Positions 31,553-41,534 of a stretch of DNA of 64,000 nucleotides are shown piece after piece (within the stretch, counting starts at the first letter, position 1; the number at the start of each line of letters is the position of its first letter). Under the pieces are notes generated by a model. The model searched no databases. It was not told where the DNA came from and saw only the letters and a program-made list of their open reading frames with translations. Origin of the DNA: Acinetobacter shaoyimingii (GTDB lineage Bacteria > Pseudomonadota > Gammaproteobacteria > Pseudomonadales > Moraxellaceae); contig NZ_CP049801.1 in the NCBI RefSeq assembly GCF_011578045.1, positions 3,286,001 through 3,350,000 of the forward strand. Direction: 5' to 3'. A program made the position numbers and the translations under genes.

Positions 31553-32866
31553 ATGCAGATAACACAAAAATTAATTTTAGCGTTAATCATTCAAGCCACT
31601 TTTTTAACTACAACAAATGCAAGTGAGCAAAGTGAATCAAAAGGTTTTATTGAGGATGCCGAGGGATCAGTTCTATTCCGCACGGGTTATGTCACTCGTG
31701 ATCGAGATCCAAGTGCTGATTTAAGCTCAGCAGGTCAAGCTGCTATTGTTGAACTCAAATCGGGTTTTACCAAAGGTACCATCGGTTTTGGTCTTGATAT
31801 TATTGGTGATGCTGGCTTTAAATTAGGTGAAAACGCACATAATGGTAATGGTATGCTGGTGAAACGTGATGATGGCTCAGCATATGACCATTGGATGCGT
31901 GGAGGCGGTGTCGTAAAAGCTCGTTTCTCAAATACAACAGTGACTTATGGTACTCACGTCCTTGATATTCCTGTACTAGCAAGTAATACCGCACGTATTG
32001 TTCCAGAATATTTCACAGGTTTCTTAGTGAAAAGTCATGAGATTAAAGATCTTGAATTGGTGGCTGGTAAATTTACTAAAGACCAATATTCAGATCGTTT
32101 GTCATCAGATGGTAATCATTTAGATCGTGCTGTCATTTGGGGTGCGGTTTATAAGTTTAATGATCGTATGAATGGTTCTTATTATGGTCTTGATGAACAA
32201 GACTTGATTGACCGTCATTATATTAATTTGAACTATACGCAACCTTTAGCTGATGATAGCTCTATTAATTATGATTTCAGTGGTTACTACACCAAATTTA
32301 GTAAAAATGCCTCAACTTACTCAGCAACCGGTTATGTTCAACCTGGATATAACATTTCAGGCAATGCAAATGCAGGATTTGCAGGTGTAGAAAAGTCCAA
32401 TAGTATCTGGAGCCTTTCAGCAGACTATAAAAAAGGACCTCACAGTGTTTTACTGGGTTACCAACAGAATACTGGTAACGTAGGTTATGACTATGGAGGT
32501 AATGCCGATGGTTATCAAAGTATTTATGTGTCGAACTCATATTTATCTGACTTTGTCGGAAACCATGAAAAATCTTTACAGCTTCGTTATAACTACAACT
32601 TCAAAAATTGGAGTTTACCTGGTTTAACTTGGACATCTGCCTTTGTTTATGGTTGGGATATCGATGTCCTAAACTCGGATAAAGAAGGGAAAGAACATGA
32701 ATTCTTTAACCAAGTCAAATACACCGTTCAAGATGGTTTTGCTAAAGGCGCAAGTTTACGTTTACGTAATTCAATGTTACGTGCAAATGCAGCGTACACC
32801 CCTGTATATATGGGGAACGTCAATGAATGGCGTATCTTCTTAGATATTCCTGTGAAATTGTTTTAA
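31553..32866 (+). CDS. OprD family outer-membrane porin
   Basis: Substrate-specific porin of 437 residues. It has a signal peptide ending at TNA|SEQ (about residue 23), the OprD-family start FIEDAEGSVLFRTGYVTRD, a strand-rich body, and a terminal aromatic ending (IPVKLF). Such porins take up amino acids or aromatic acids, and in some species carbapenems. Start placed at ATG 31553, with GAGG 10 bp upstream; a GTG-type extension to 31532 would spoil the signal peptide. Followed by a strong terminator. Confidence 0.85.
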   Translation: MQITQKLILALIIQATFLTTTNASEQSESKGFIEDAEGSVLFRTGYVTRDRDPSADLSSAGQAAIVELKSGFTKGTIGFGLDIIGDAGFKLGENAHNGNGMLVKRDDGSAYDHWMRGGGVVKARFSNTTVTYGTHVLDIPVLASNTARIVPEYFTGFLVKSHEIKDLELVAGKFTKDQYSDRLSSDGNHLDRAVIWGAVYKFNDRMNGSYYGLDEQDLIDRHYINLNYTQPLADDSSINYDFSGYYTKFSKNASTYSATGYVQPGYNISGNANAGFAGVEKSNSIWSLSADYKKGPHSVLLGYQQNTGNVGYDYGGNADGYQSIYVSNSYLSDFVGNHEKSLQLRYNYNFKNWSLPGLTWTSAFVYGWDIDVLNSDKEGKEHEFFNQVKYTVQDGFAKGASLRLRNSMLRANAAYTPVYMGNVNEWRIFLDIPVKLF

Positions 32867-32892
32867 TTTAATTAAAACATAGAACTGAATAA

Positions 32893-32923
32893 AAAAACCG
32901 GCATCTAAAATGCCGGTTTTTTA
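32893..32923. terminator. bidirectional terminator between oprD-like gene and ppa
   Basis: Eleven-bp stem AAAAACCGGCA / TGCCGGTTTTT with loop TCTAAAA (32893-32921). Confidence 0.88.
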
Positions 32924-32963
32924 TGACCCTGTTTTCATCAAACAAGATCAAATTCACTGAGGA

Positions 32964-33500
32964 TTATTTGTTTGCAGCTTTGTACGCTTCGATTGAGCTC
33001 AATACTTCTTGTTTTGCAACATCAGCACCTTCCCAACCACTTAATTTCACCCATTTTCCAGCTTCTAAATCTTTATAGTGAGCAAAGAAGTGTTCAACTT
33101 GTTTGATCAATAATTCTGGAAGATCAGTATATTCTTGAACATTTTTATACAAAGGTGTCAATTTTTCATGTGGAACAGCGATCAATTTCGCATCAACACC
33201 ACCGTCATCTTCCATGTTCAATTTACCAACTGGACGGCAACGAATCACTGAACCTGGTTCAACTGGATATGGGGTAACCACTAATACATCTAATGGATCG
33301 CCATCAAGTGACAATGTATTTGGAACATAACCATAGTTTGCTGGGTAGAACATTGCAGTACCCATGAAACGGTCTACAAATAACGCATCAGAATCTTTAT
33401 CGATTTCGTATTTAATTGGCGCTGCATTTGCAGGGATTTCAATAATAACGTAGATATCGTTTGGTGCGTCTTTACCCGCAGGGATGTTACTGTAGCTCAT
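32964..33500 (-). CDS. ppa: inorganic pyrophosphatase
   Basis: Soluble family I pyrophosphatase of 178 residues; hydrolyses pyrophosphate released by biosynthesis. The signature DGDPLDVLV near residues 66-74 and YGYVPNT upstream supply the Mg-binding aspartates. Single-gene unit with its own terminator. Confidence 0.95.
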   Translation of the reverse strand: MSYSNIPAGKDAPNDIYVIIEIPANAAPIKYEIDKDSDALFVDRFMGTAMFYPANYGYVPNTLSLDGDPLDVLVVTPYPVEPGSVIRCRPVGKLNMEDDGGVDAKLIAVPHEKLTPLYKNVQEYTDLPELLIKQVEHFFAHYKDLEAGKWVKLSGWEGADVAKQEVLSSIEAYKAANK

Positions 33501-33622
33501 AAGAAACTCTTTGACAGTGAAGTATTCAGTAAATAGTGTCGATTATAACGCTTTAACACGCAATCATTCATCGATTATACAATTTTGATCGGCTTTTTGG
33601 GTATGGCTATTGATCAGTTTTT

Positions 33623-34039
33623 TTAAGAAACCAATTTAATCACAATCAAGAGTAATGCAATGGGGCAAGCCATTGATAAAAACCAAATAATTGATCTTAA
33701 TGTTGCCCAGTTAGCCATATAACAAATGCCATACAATACACGTAAAACTAAATATGCAGTGCCCAAAAGCATAATAAAGAACTGTGGAACCACCATATAT
33801 TCCGCCATCAAAATTGCGGAAATGAAAAGCGGTAAACTTTCAAAACTGTTTTGCTGTGCTGCATTGGCACGTGCTGCCAGACCTGTTGTTTTTGCCAGAA
33901 ATTCTCTTGGATTCTGGTTATCTTGGGCTTTGAAACCTGCTGCCATTTTCGCAACAATGGTAAAAAAATAAGGCATTAAACAGGCAATTAAAATTAAATA
34001 TATGATGCCATCAATCCCATGCATGAATTTTCTATCCAA
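33623..34039 (-). CDS. MAPEG family membrane protein
   Basis: A 138-residue protein with four hydrophobic segments and the MAPEG pattern: RANAAQQNSFESLPLF near residues 57-72, then a YLVLRVLYGICYMANW segment near 96-111. MAPEG proteins include microsomal glutathione transferases. Bacterial members of this kind are uncharacterised. Confidence 0.82.
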   Translation of the reverse strand: MDRKFMHGIDGIIYLILIACLMPYFFTIVAKMAAGFKAQDNQNPREFLAKTTGLAARANAAQQNSFESLPLFISAILMAEYMVVPQFFIMLLGTAYLVLRVLYGICYMANWATLRSIIWFLSMACPIALLLIVIKLVS

Positions 34040-34127
34040 TAAATTGTTTTAAGTTCTATCATAACACGGTGTTTGTGAGATAATTTTTGTTTAATTATTG
34101 CGTTTTGCTAAAATCATTGGAGCTGAA

Positions 34128-34508
34128 ATGGTAAATCCCGACCAAAAAGAGCTGTTTGATGTCTTAAATCAGCAAACCGAGCATCAAAAACGCGTGGATC
34201 GTGTTTTGTATTTTGTTCTCCCAATCACTGCTTTTTTACTGAGTGTCATTTGTGCAAACTTAAATTGGCAGTCCACCTTAGGTACTTTTGTTGTTCTTGT
34301 TGTAGCATTTATTGCAGTCGGTATCAAACGACAGAATTTAAAAGTTTGGTTGCTTTTAGTTGCCATTTATAGCTTGATTGATGTGTATCTGAGTAGCAAA
34401 TATTCGTTTCCGATACAAGCTGTGGGTCGCCATACAGGGACAATGCTGACCTTCACAGGTATTGTTGGTATTGCTCGACCTTATATCGATCGTTGGATGT
34501 TAAAGTAA
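34128..34508 (+). CDS. hypothetical membrane protein
   Basis: A 126-residue protein of unknown function. After a polar N-terminus (about 1-30) come three to four hydrophobic segments and a positively charged C-terminus. Start taken at ATG 34128 with GGAG 5 bp upstream; a TTG at 34098 lacks a ribosome site. Divergent from the MAPEG gene by about 90 bp and ended by a strong terminator. Confidence 0.65.
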   Translation: MVNPDQKELFDVLNQQTEHQKRVDRVLYFVLPITAFLLSVICANLNWQSTLGTFVVLVVAFIAVGIKRQNLKVWLLLVAIYSLIDVYLSSKYSFPIQAVGRHTGTMLTFTGIVGIARPYIDRWMLK

Positions 34509-34517
34509 AATTGCATT

Positions 34518-34546
34518 AAAAAAAGCGCCATGAAGGCGCTTTTTTA
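34518..34546. terminator. bidirectional terminator
   Basis: Stem GCGCC/GGCGC (34525-34529 / 34535-34539) extended by A7/T7 flanks. Lies between the hypothetical gene and the converging acyl-CoA ligase. Confidence 0.85.
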
Positions 34547-34558
34547 TGAAGTTCTGAA

Positions 34559-36229
34559 TTACTTACGTAAATCTTTACGTAGAATTTTACCTACATTTGA
34601 TTTTGGTAATTCATCCATAAATTCAACATAACGAGGGCGTTTATAACCTGTTAAGTTTTCTTTAGCAAATGCCAAGACTTCTTCTGTGGTCAAAGACGGA
34701 TCTTTTTTCACAACAAAGAGTTTAGGCACTTCACCAGATTTTTCATCAGCGACACCAATTGCAGCCACTTCAAGCACTTTCGGATGTTGTGCAATCACTT
34801 CTTCGATTTCAGAAGGATAAACGTTGAAACCAGAAACCAAGATCATGTCTTTTTTACGGTCTACGATTTTCACATAACCACGTGAATCCATCACACCGAT
34901 ATCACCAGTACGGAAGAAACCGTTGGTCATCACTTTTTCTGTTTCATCAGGACGATTCCAGTACCCTTTCATGACTTGAGGACCGCGAATCGAGATTTCA
35001 CCTTGTTCACCCAAAGCGACGTTATTACCATCATCATCCAAAATCGCAACTTCAGTTAATGGCAATGGAATACCAATCGTGCCACTGAATTCCATCGATT
35101 GTGGTGGATTTGCAGTTGCAACAGGTGAGGTTTCAGATAAACCATAACCTTCAATGATGTTGGTGCCTGTAATTTTTTTCCAAGCTGCAGCCGTCGAAGG
35201 CAATACTGCCATACCACCGCCCATAGCCATTTTTAATTTGCTATGGTCAAGCTGTTGGAATTCTTCATTATGCACTAACGCATTGAACAAGGTATTTACC
35301 GCTGGGAAGAAACCAGGTTGATATTTACGAAGTTCCTTAATCACAGCAGGCAAATCACGAGGGTTTGGAATCAAGACGTTCGCTTGACCTTTATACATCC
35401 CGTAAAGTGCACACACCATGAATGCAAAAATATGGTAAAGCGGTAAAGCACAGAAGATACGATCATCTTTGTCACCGTCTTGTTTACCAAATTTACTTTG
35501 GAAAATACCATCACACTGAAGCATATTCGCTACAAGGTTACGATGCGTAAGTTCAGCACCCTTAGATACGCCTGTTGTTCCGCCCGTATATTGAAGGACA
35601 GCAGTATCGCTCAGTGATAAGCTTGGACGCTTGTAGTTCGACGGATTAACCTTAGACATTGCTGCATTAAATTTAACGTGTCCAGGAATGCTCCAAGCAG
35701 GAATTTGCTTACGTACTTTACGTAAAACAAAGTTCACTAATGTACCTTTTAAAGCACCGAGCATATCACCAACAGATGCAACAACAACGTGTTTCACAGG
35801 TGTTTTACCAATAATGGATTGGTAAACAGATGCAAAGTTCTCAACAATCACAAGTGCTTCAGCACCAGAGTCATTTAACTGATGCTCAAGTTCACGTGCT
35901 GTATATAACGGATTGACATTGACCAACACTAGACCAGCGCGGAACACACCTAATGCAACCACAGGGTATTGCAGAACGTTCGGCATCATCACAGCAACAC
36001 GCGAACCTTTTGCTAAACCTAAGCTTTGCAAATAAGTTGCGAATTTACGGCTGGCAACATCAAGTTCATTGAACGTCAATACTTTATCCATGAAGATAAA
36101 AGCATCTCTTGAACCAAATTTCTGGAAATTACGCTCAAAAATATCAATAAGCGAAGTACTTTCCGGTGGCAATTCTACAGTTTCTGGAATCCCAGTCTTT
36201 TGGTATTCAGCGAACCAAATCTTTTCCAT
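34559..36229 (-). CDS. fadD: long-chain fatty acid-CoA ligase
   Basis: AMP-forming ligase of 556 residues that activates fatty acids for beta-oxidation. The AMP-binding loop is YTGGTTGVSKGAELTHRN near residues 213-230; the adenylate motif EGYGLSETSP and the C-terminal hinge with KSNVGKILRKDL are present. Length matches FadD. Other acyl-CoA ligases share the motifs, so chain-length preference is not certain. Confidence 0.88.
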   Translation of the reverse strand: MEKIWFAEYQKTGIPETVELPPESTSLIDIFERNFQKFGSRDAFIFMDKVLTFNELDVASRKFATYLQSLGLAKGSRVAVMMPNVLQYPVVALGVFRAGLVLVNVNPLYTARELEHQLNDSGAEALVIVENFASVYQSIIGKTPVKHVVVASVGDMLGALKGTLVNFVLRKVRKQIPAWSIPGHVKFNAAMSKVNPSNYKRPSLSLSDTAVLQYTGGTTGVSKGAELTHRNLVANMLQCDGIFQSKFGKQDGDKDDRIFCALPLYHIFAFMVCALYGMYKGQANVLIPNPRDLPAVIKELRKYQPGFFPAVNTLFNALVHNEEFQQLDHSKLKMAMGGGMAVLPSTAAAWKKITGTNIIEGYGLSETSPVATANPPQSMEFSGTIGIPLPLTEVAILDDDGNNVALGEQGEISIRGPQVMKGYWNRPDETEKVMTNGFFRTGDIGVMDSRGYVKIVDRKKDMILVSGFNVYPSEIEEVIAQHPKVLEVAAIGVADEKSGEVPKLFVVKKDPSLTTEEVLAFAKENLTGYKRPRYVEFMDELPKSNVGKILRKDLRK

Positions 36230-36381
36230 AATGCCATATTCTCCAATTAATAATCCTTGGTTTTAAACTGTTCTTTTCAACTGAGCATTTTATTTAACTT
36301 GTTTGTGCTGACGCTCAGTATTCCATCCATTTTCACAAATACGGTTCATATATAACGTAAATTGCTCAATGGATGCTAGCT

Positions 36382-38601
36382 TTATCTTTGAATGAACAGT
36401 TTATTTGCTTTTTGATATCCTCGTGGTAAGAGTTGACCCTTGGTCGCCCGTTTCCCCACATATTTCTGAAGATCATCACCTTTTAGTTTTAATTGTTGCT
36501 GTCCCGCAACCACATGAATTATTTCATTTAAATTTAAAATAGTCATGGATAAAATCTGATCACTTGTATCAAGTTGTATCAACTTGTTTCCTTTACCTTT
36601 GTTTAACATTGGTAATTCTGCCAAATCGACAATCAATAAACGACCAGAAGTACTTAAAATTGCTACATGGGTATTGTCTTGAACCGTTTGCAATGCCATC
36701 ACTTCAGCACTATCAGATAAACTAATAAACGCTTTACCTGCCTTGGCATTGGTATCCAATTGTTTTGCCTGTGTCCTAAAGCCATAACCTTTCGAACTGA
36801 CAGCTAAAATTTCTGCCTCATCATCCGCTATAAAGATTTGCTTAAAGCCAACACCATTTGCAGGAGCAAGTTTAGAACTTAAGGGTTCACCCAACCCACG
36901 TGCCGACGGTAAGGTATTAATGGCTAGAGCATAACTTCGCCCCGACTCATCCAGTACATAAACTTTCTGATTTGACTTGCCTTGAGCATGACTTAAATAC
37001 TGATCCCCTGCGCGGAAATTCGCATTGCTTGCATCCACATCATGCCCTTTAGCACAACGAATCCAACCTGCTTCAGATAAAATTACTGTCACAGGATCTG
37101 CTGGCATCAAATCTTGTTCACTAATTGCAGCCGCTTCTGCACGCTGTACAATTGGAGAACGACGATCATCGCCAAATTTTTTTGCATCCTCTTTGAGTTC
37201 AGAGATAATCAGGTTTTTCAATGATTCTGGATTTGCTAATTGCTCACGAATGATTGCCGCTTTCGCTTCTAACTCTTCTTGCTCCCGGCGAATTTCAACT
37301 TCTTCAAGTTTAGCCAAATGACGTAACTTGAGTTCTAAAATTGCTTCGGCTTGAATTTCATCAATACCAAAATGCGCCATTAACTCATCTTTAGGATGAT
37401 CTTCTTCACGAATAATACGAATCACGGTGTCAATATCGAGATACGCAATCAAAAGACCTGCCAAAATGTGCAAACGTTTTTCAATTTTATTTAAATGATA
37501 TTGCAAACGGCGTGTCACCGTATTTTTACGAATCTCAATCCATTCCAGCAAAATACGACGAATCGATTTCACTTGAGGACGACCATCTGCACCAATCATA
37601 TTCATATTGACACGATAACTTGATTCCAAGTCTGTCGTTGCAAATAAGTGACTCATCACGCCAGCTGCATCAATACGGTTTGAACGTAATACAATCACCA
37701 AACGAGTTGGGTTTTGATGATCGGACTCGTCACGCACATCACTGACCAATGGCAATTTCTTTGCCGTCATTTGATCTGCAATTTGACCAATAATTTTTGA
37801 CCCTGAAACCTGATAAGGCAATTCAGTAATCACAATTTCATTTTTTTCAATGGTATAAACCGCACGCATACGGTAACTACCACGACCTGTGCTTTGAATT
37901 TTTAACAGTTCTTCAGGCGCAGTAATGATTTCCGCTTTGGTCGGTAAATCCGGTGCAGGAATATATTCTGCAATTTTTTCATCGGTTAAATTTGGATTAC
38001 GAATCAGTGCAATCGTACCTTTCACCACTTCACGTAAATTGTGTGGCGGAATGTCCGTTGCCATCCCCACCGCAATTCCTGTCGTACCATTGAGTAAAAT
38101 ATTCGGCACACGCGCAGGTAAAGTTACGGGTTCTTTCATTGAACCATCAAAGTTATCTTGCCAATCACACGTGCCCTGGCCTAACTCAGATAAAAGTACT
38201 TCACTATATTGTGAAAGCTTGGCTTCGGTATAACGCATTGCTGCAAATGACTTTGGATCATCAGGTGAACCCCAGTTACCTTGCCCTTCAATAAAGGGAT
38301 AACGATAACTAAAGGGTTGAGCCATCAGTACCATGGCTTCATAACAAGCAGAATCACCATGTGGATGATACTTACCAAGCACATCACCTACAGTACGCGC
38401 TGACTTCTTAGGCTTACCACTATGCTTTAAGCCCAATTCACTCATGGCATAAACAATACGTCGCTGAACTGGCTTTAAACCATCACTAATATGTGGCAAA
38501 GCACGATCCATAATCACGTACATTGCGTAATTGAGATAAGCTTGTTCGGTAAATTCGGCAACAGAACGATTTTCTGTTGCTTGATGCGCAAGGCTTGTCA
38601 T
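36382..38601 (-). CDS. parC: DNA topoisomerase IV subunit A
   Basis: Decatenase subunit of 739 residues; resolves linked chromosomes after replication. The catalytic tyrosine is Tyr124 in AMRYTEAKL. The quinolone-resistance-determining region reads [10 protein letters not shown], with Ser84 and Glu88 both wild type. The C-terminal DNA-wrapping domain covers about residues 495-735. parE is not adjacent, as is usual in this genus. Confidence 0.95.
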   Translation of the reverse strand: MTSLAHQATENRSVAEFTEQAYLNYAMYVIMDRALPHISDGLKPVQRRIVYAMSELGLKHSGKPKKSARTVGDVLGKYHPHGDSACYEAMVLMAQPFSYRYPFIEGQGNWGSPDDPKSFAAMRYTEAKLSQYSEVLLSELGQGTCDWQDNFDGSMKEPVTLPARVPNILLNGTTGIAVGMATDIPPHNLREVVKGTIALIRNPNLTDEKIAEYIPAPDLPTKAEIITAPEELLKIQSTGRGSYRMRAVYTIEKNEIVITELPYQVSGSKIIGQIADQMTAKKLPLVSDVRDESDHQNPTRLVIVLRSNRIDAAGVMSHLFATTDLESSYRVNMNMIGADGRPQVKSIRRILLEWIEIRKNTVTRRLQYHLNKIEKRLHILAGLLIAYLDIDTVIRIIREEDHPKDELMAHFGIDEIQAEAILELKLRHLAKLEEVEIRREQEELEAKAAIIREQLANPESLKNLIISELKEDAKKFGDDRRSPIVQRAEAAAISEQDLMPADPVTVILSEAGWIRCAKGHDVDASNANFRAGDQYLSHAQGKSNQKVYVLDESGRSYALAINTLPSARGLGEPLSSKLAPANGVGFKQIFIADDEAEILAVSSKGYGFRTQAKQLDTNAKAGKAFISLSDSAEVMALQTVQDNTHVAILSTSGRLLIVDLAELPMLNKGKGNKLIQLDTSDQILSMTILNLNEIIHVVAGQQQLKLKGDDLQKYVGKRATKGQLLPRGYQKANKLFIQR

Positions 38602-38654
38602 ATAAACCTTTCGTCCTTTTCAAATATTTCTTGTGTCTAGGTTGTTATGCTAAG

Positions 38655-38698
38655 TCGCAGGATGCTACTACACAAGCATCTGCTACTACACAGTGCGA
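38655..38698. repeat. short repeat upstream of parC
   Basis: TGCTACTACACA occurs at 38663-38674 and 38681-38692 (18-bp period). It is enclosed by TCGCA/TGCGA arms and overlaps GATGC/GCATC. Possibly part of the parC leader. Meaning unknown. Confidence 0.4.
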
Positions 38699-38793
38699 CA
38701 TTTTGTGTCTTCTGGCCTAAAAGTATCCACTTTTATGAATATGATCAATAAGAAATTTAAATATTCATTGCCAAACTGACATCAATACTCAAG

Positions 38794-40113
38794 TTATAAA
38801 CCAATCGACTCCAAAGTTTTTCCTTTGGTTTCTTCGCCTAAAATGACTATCACGGCCGCAACGGCCAATAACACCGCTGTAAACATAATAAAGACATGGC
38901 TAAAGCCATTTTCTGCAATCATCATCTGTGTCACCACCAATGGGGCAACAATACCACCAATTCGTCCAATCGCAGCGGCCCAACCTGAACCAAAGGCACG
39001 AATATTTGCAGGATATTGTTCAGGTGTATAGGTATACAGTACGCCCCAAGCCCCAAGGTTAAAGAAAGACATGAGACAGCCCCAGAACATAATGAGTCCA
39101 ACACTGTTGGCCTGTCCAAAGAAATAAGCCGATACAGCACACATGCCAATAAAACCCGCTAAGGTGAATTTTCGCCCTAACTTTTCAACCAACCATGCTG
39201 CCACAACATAACCCGGTAATTGCGCCAAAATCATCACCAGCACATATTCAAATGACTGCACGATGGTATAGCCTTCCTTAACCAATAAACTTGGCAACCA
39301 CGTAAAAATGCCATAGTAAGAATAAACAATCCCAAACCAAATCAGCCACAGCATTAGGCTACGTTTAGCAAAACCACCTGACCACAATTGACGAAATGAA
39401 ATATTCGACTGCTTTGCGACAGGCTTCACTTCGATGACATCAATCACTTCGACATTGCATTGTTTTTCTAATTTTTGAACCAGAGCATGTGCTTCCTCCA
39501 GTCGACCACGATTCACAAGATAAGGAATAGATTCAGGCACTTTTTTTAGTACCACAAACACATACAGTGCAGGTAATCCACCCATTAAAAAAGCGACATG
39601 CCAGTCAAATTTTGGAATCACAAAATAAGCCACTAAGGCTGCAATCAGCCAACCTAGCCCCCAGAAGCTCTCCAACAATACGGTAAAACGTCCACGGACA
39701 TGCGCAGGAATATATTCACTGACTAAGGTGACGGCAACAGGCAATTGACCGCCTAAACCTAGACCAACAATAAAACGAAAAACCAATAACCAAGTGAGAT
39801 TAGGCGCAAAAGCACATAAGGCGGTGGCAATACTATAAATCACTAGAGTCGATGCAAAGACAGCTTTACGACCAATTCGATCCGCAAGCCCTCCTGAGAA
39901 AACTGCGCCTATGGCCATACCGACAAAACCAATCGACACGACCCAACCTTTTTCAGCTGGCGTCATGGACCAATCTTCTGCCATTTTTGCCAAAATAAAT
40001 GAAATTAATCCCGTGTCCATGGCATCGAACATCCACCCAAGGCCAATGACCCACAATAAGGTGTAATGAAATTTACCAATAGGAAGGCGTTGTACACGTG
40101 AAATTAAATCCAT
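38794..40113 (-). CDS. MFS transporter, NiaP-like
   Basis: Twelve-segment major facilitator protein of 439 residues. Motifs: DAMDTGLISFILAKMAEDW near 30, motif A GGLADRIGRKAV near 75, and RFIVGLGLGGQLPVA near 108. The pattern resembles the niacin transporter NiaP described in Acinetobacter baylyi, but other sugar-porter-type carriers look alike. Start placed at ATG 40113; a frame from 40257 would add 48 unlikely residues. Confidence 0.75.
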   Translation of the reverse strand: MDLISRVQRLPIGKFHYTLLWVIGLGWMFDAMDTGLISFILAKMAEDWSMTPAEKGWVVSIGFVGMAIGAVFSGGLADRIGRKAVFASTLVIYSIATALCAFAPNLTWLLVFRFIVGLGLGGQLPVAVTLVSEYIPAHVRGRFTVLLESFWGLGWLIAALVAYFVIPKFDWHVAFLMGGLPALYVFVVLKKVPESIPYLVNRGRLEEAHALVQKLEKQCNVEVIDVIEVKPVAKQSNISFRQLWSGGFAKRSLMLWLIWFGIVYSYYGIFTWLPSLLVKEGYTIVQSFEYVLVMILAQLPGYVVAAWLVEKLGRKFTLAGFIGMCAVSAYFFGQANSVGLIMFWGCLMSFFNLGAWGVLYTYTPEQYPANIRAFGSGWAAAIGRIGGIVAPLVVTQMMIAENGFSHVFIMFTAVLLAVAAVIVILGEETKGKTLESIGL

Positions 40114-40292
40114 AGTCAGATCTCTAAACAATGACTGATTTGAGTGAAAGATAAAAAGACTGTTTTCACAACAAGACTTCAATAATACAGTTAGAATTGT
40201 TAAGGCATTGTGCGAGGGATTATAGGGAATAACCACATAAAAAGGCAGTAATCCCATTTTTCTATTTTTTTATTTAAATCAATTTCATTCAA

Positions 40293-40937
40293 TTAAGAAG
40301 CATCTTTTGAAGAAGCTGAATGCTCATCATCATCTTTATAAATAAATTTTGGCATCTCTAGACCGAAGTAAATAGCGATACAACGTAAAGAGAATCCAAA
40401 AATTAAAGTTGAAACAATCGTGATGTCTTGCGAGAAACCGAGCTTGATACACGCCCAATAGAAAATCACCGCGACAAAAGCAATGCTGGCGTAGAGCTCA
40501 CGGCGGAATACCAAGGGTACATCATTACATAGAATGTCGCGCAGAATACCACCAGAGACGCCTGTCAATACACCTGCTACTGCTGATACAACAAAACCTT
40601 GTCCCATTTGCATCGCAATTTGACAACCAATAATGGTAAAACCAATTAAGCCCAGCGCATCAAGAAGTAAGAAGATAGAACGTAAATGACGCATCCACTT
40701 GGCAATAAAAATGGTAAATAATGCCGCACAGCAGGTTAAAACCAAATATTCAGGATGCTTAACCCAAGTCAGAGGATAATGCCCCAAAAGCACATCACGA
40801 ACAGATCCACCACCGAGTGCCGTCACACAGGCAATAATAATCACACCAAACCAATCCATACTACGCCGACCTGCGGACAAAGCCCCTGTCATGGCTTCAG
40901 CCGTAATCGCAATAATATAAATAACGGTAAGTAACAT
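40293..40937 (-). CDS. TRIC family (YicG-like) channel protein
   Basis: Inner-membrane protein of 214 residues with two UPF0126 repeats, each carrying a glycine-rich kinked helix (GGGSVRDVLLG near 42-52, GVSGGILRDIL near 124-134). Prokaryotic TRIC proteins form trimeric potassium-conducting channels. Seven hydrophobic segments are visible. Confidence 0.87.
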   Translation of the reverse strand: MLLTVIYIIAITAEAMTGALSAGRRSMDWFGVIIIACVTALGGGSVRDVLLGHYPLTWVKHPEYLVLTCCAALFTIFIAKWMRHLRSIFLLLDALGLIGFTIIGCQIAMQMGQGFVVSAVAGVLTGVSGGILRDILCNDVPLVFRRELYASIAFVAVIFYWACIKLGFSQDITIVSTLIFGFSLRCIAIYFGLEMPKFIYKDDDEHSASSKDAS

Positions 40938-40996
40938 CGCCCTTCTTCCACTGAGGGTAATTGGTGGCTTTATTCTATGTGAATTCTAAAAAAATT

Positions 40997-41464
40997 CTAC
41001 AAATATTGAGCACAACATTGCTTAAATTTTTTACCAGAACCGCAAATACAAGGTTGTTTCATGGTGATCTGTTGATCTGTGGTTGGATCGAGAAAATACC
41101 AAGTATCAGCAACCTGAACAAAATAAGATAATTCATGATGAATTTGTGTCTTTTCTCCATCATGGTAATGTGCTTTAAACTCCACTAAAGCATGATTTTT
41201 ATCAACTTTATCATTGCTTTTGATGACTTCTAATTTCAACCACTGATTGGCTTTTGCCCAGTCTGCAATGGCTGACTCATCTAAAGCTTTTTGTTGACCG
41301 AGTGCTGTTGTTTTCACGATATAGTCAATTTCATGTTTTGCAAATGCACTATAACGTGAGCGCATTAGCTGTTCAGCCCTCTTCGCTTTATCTTGACCCA
41401 AATGCAAAGGTTGGCAACATTCTGCATATAGACCTAAACCACATGGACACGTGAATTCAGACAT
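40997..41464 (-). CDS. YchJ family SEC-C protein
   Basis: A 155-residue protein with cysteine clusters at both ends: CPCGLG...CCQP near the N-terminus and the SEC-C motif CICGSGKKFKQCC at the C-terminus, both probable zinc sites. The middle is an NTF2-like domain (RSRYSAFAKHEIDYI). Function unknown. SEC-C motifs in SecA bind zinc and contact SecB or ribosomes. Confidence 0.87.
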   Translation of the reverse strand: MSEFTCPCGLGLYAECCQPLHLGQDKAKRAEQLMRSRYSAFAKHEIDYIVKTTALGQQKALDESAIADWAKANQWLKLEVIKSNDKVDKNHALVEFKAHYHDGEKTQIHHELSYFVQVADTWYFLDPTTDQQITMKQPCICGSGKKFKQCCAQYL

Positions 41465-41477
41465 TCATTTTTCCAAA

Positions 41478-41505
41478 AAAATAGCACTCAATTGAGTGCT
41501 ATTTT
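41478..41505. terminator. palindromic terminator before terC-like gene end
   Basis: Fourteen-bp perfect arms AAAATAGCACTCAA / TTGAGTGCTATTTT with no spacer. It lies between two minus-strand genes and so ends the TerC-like transcript. Confidence 0.78.
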
Positions 41506-41534
41506 AACGACATTTTAGGATTTAAATTGGAGTT

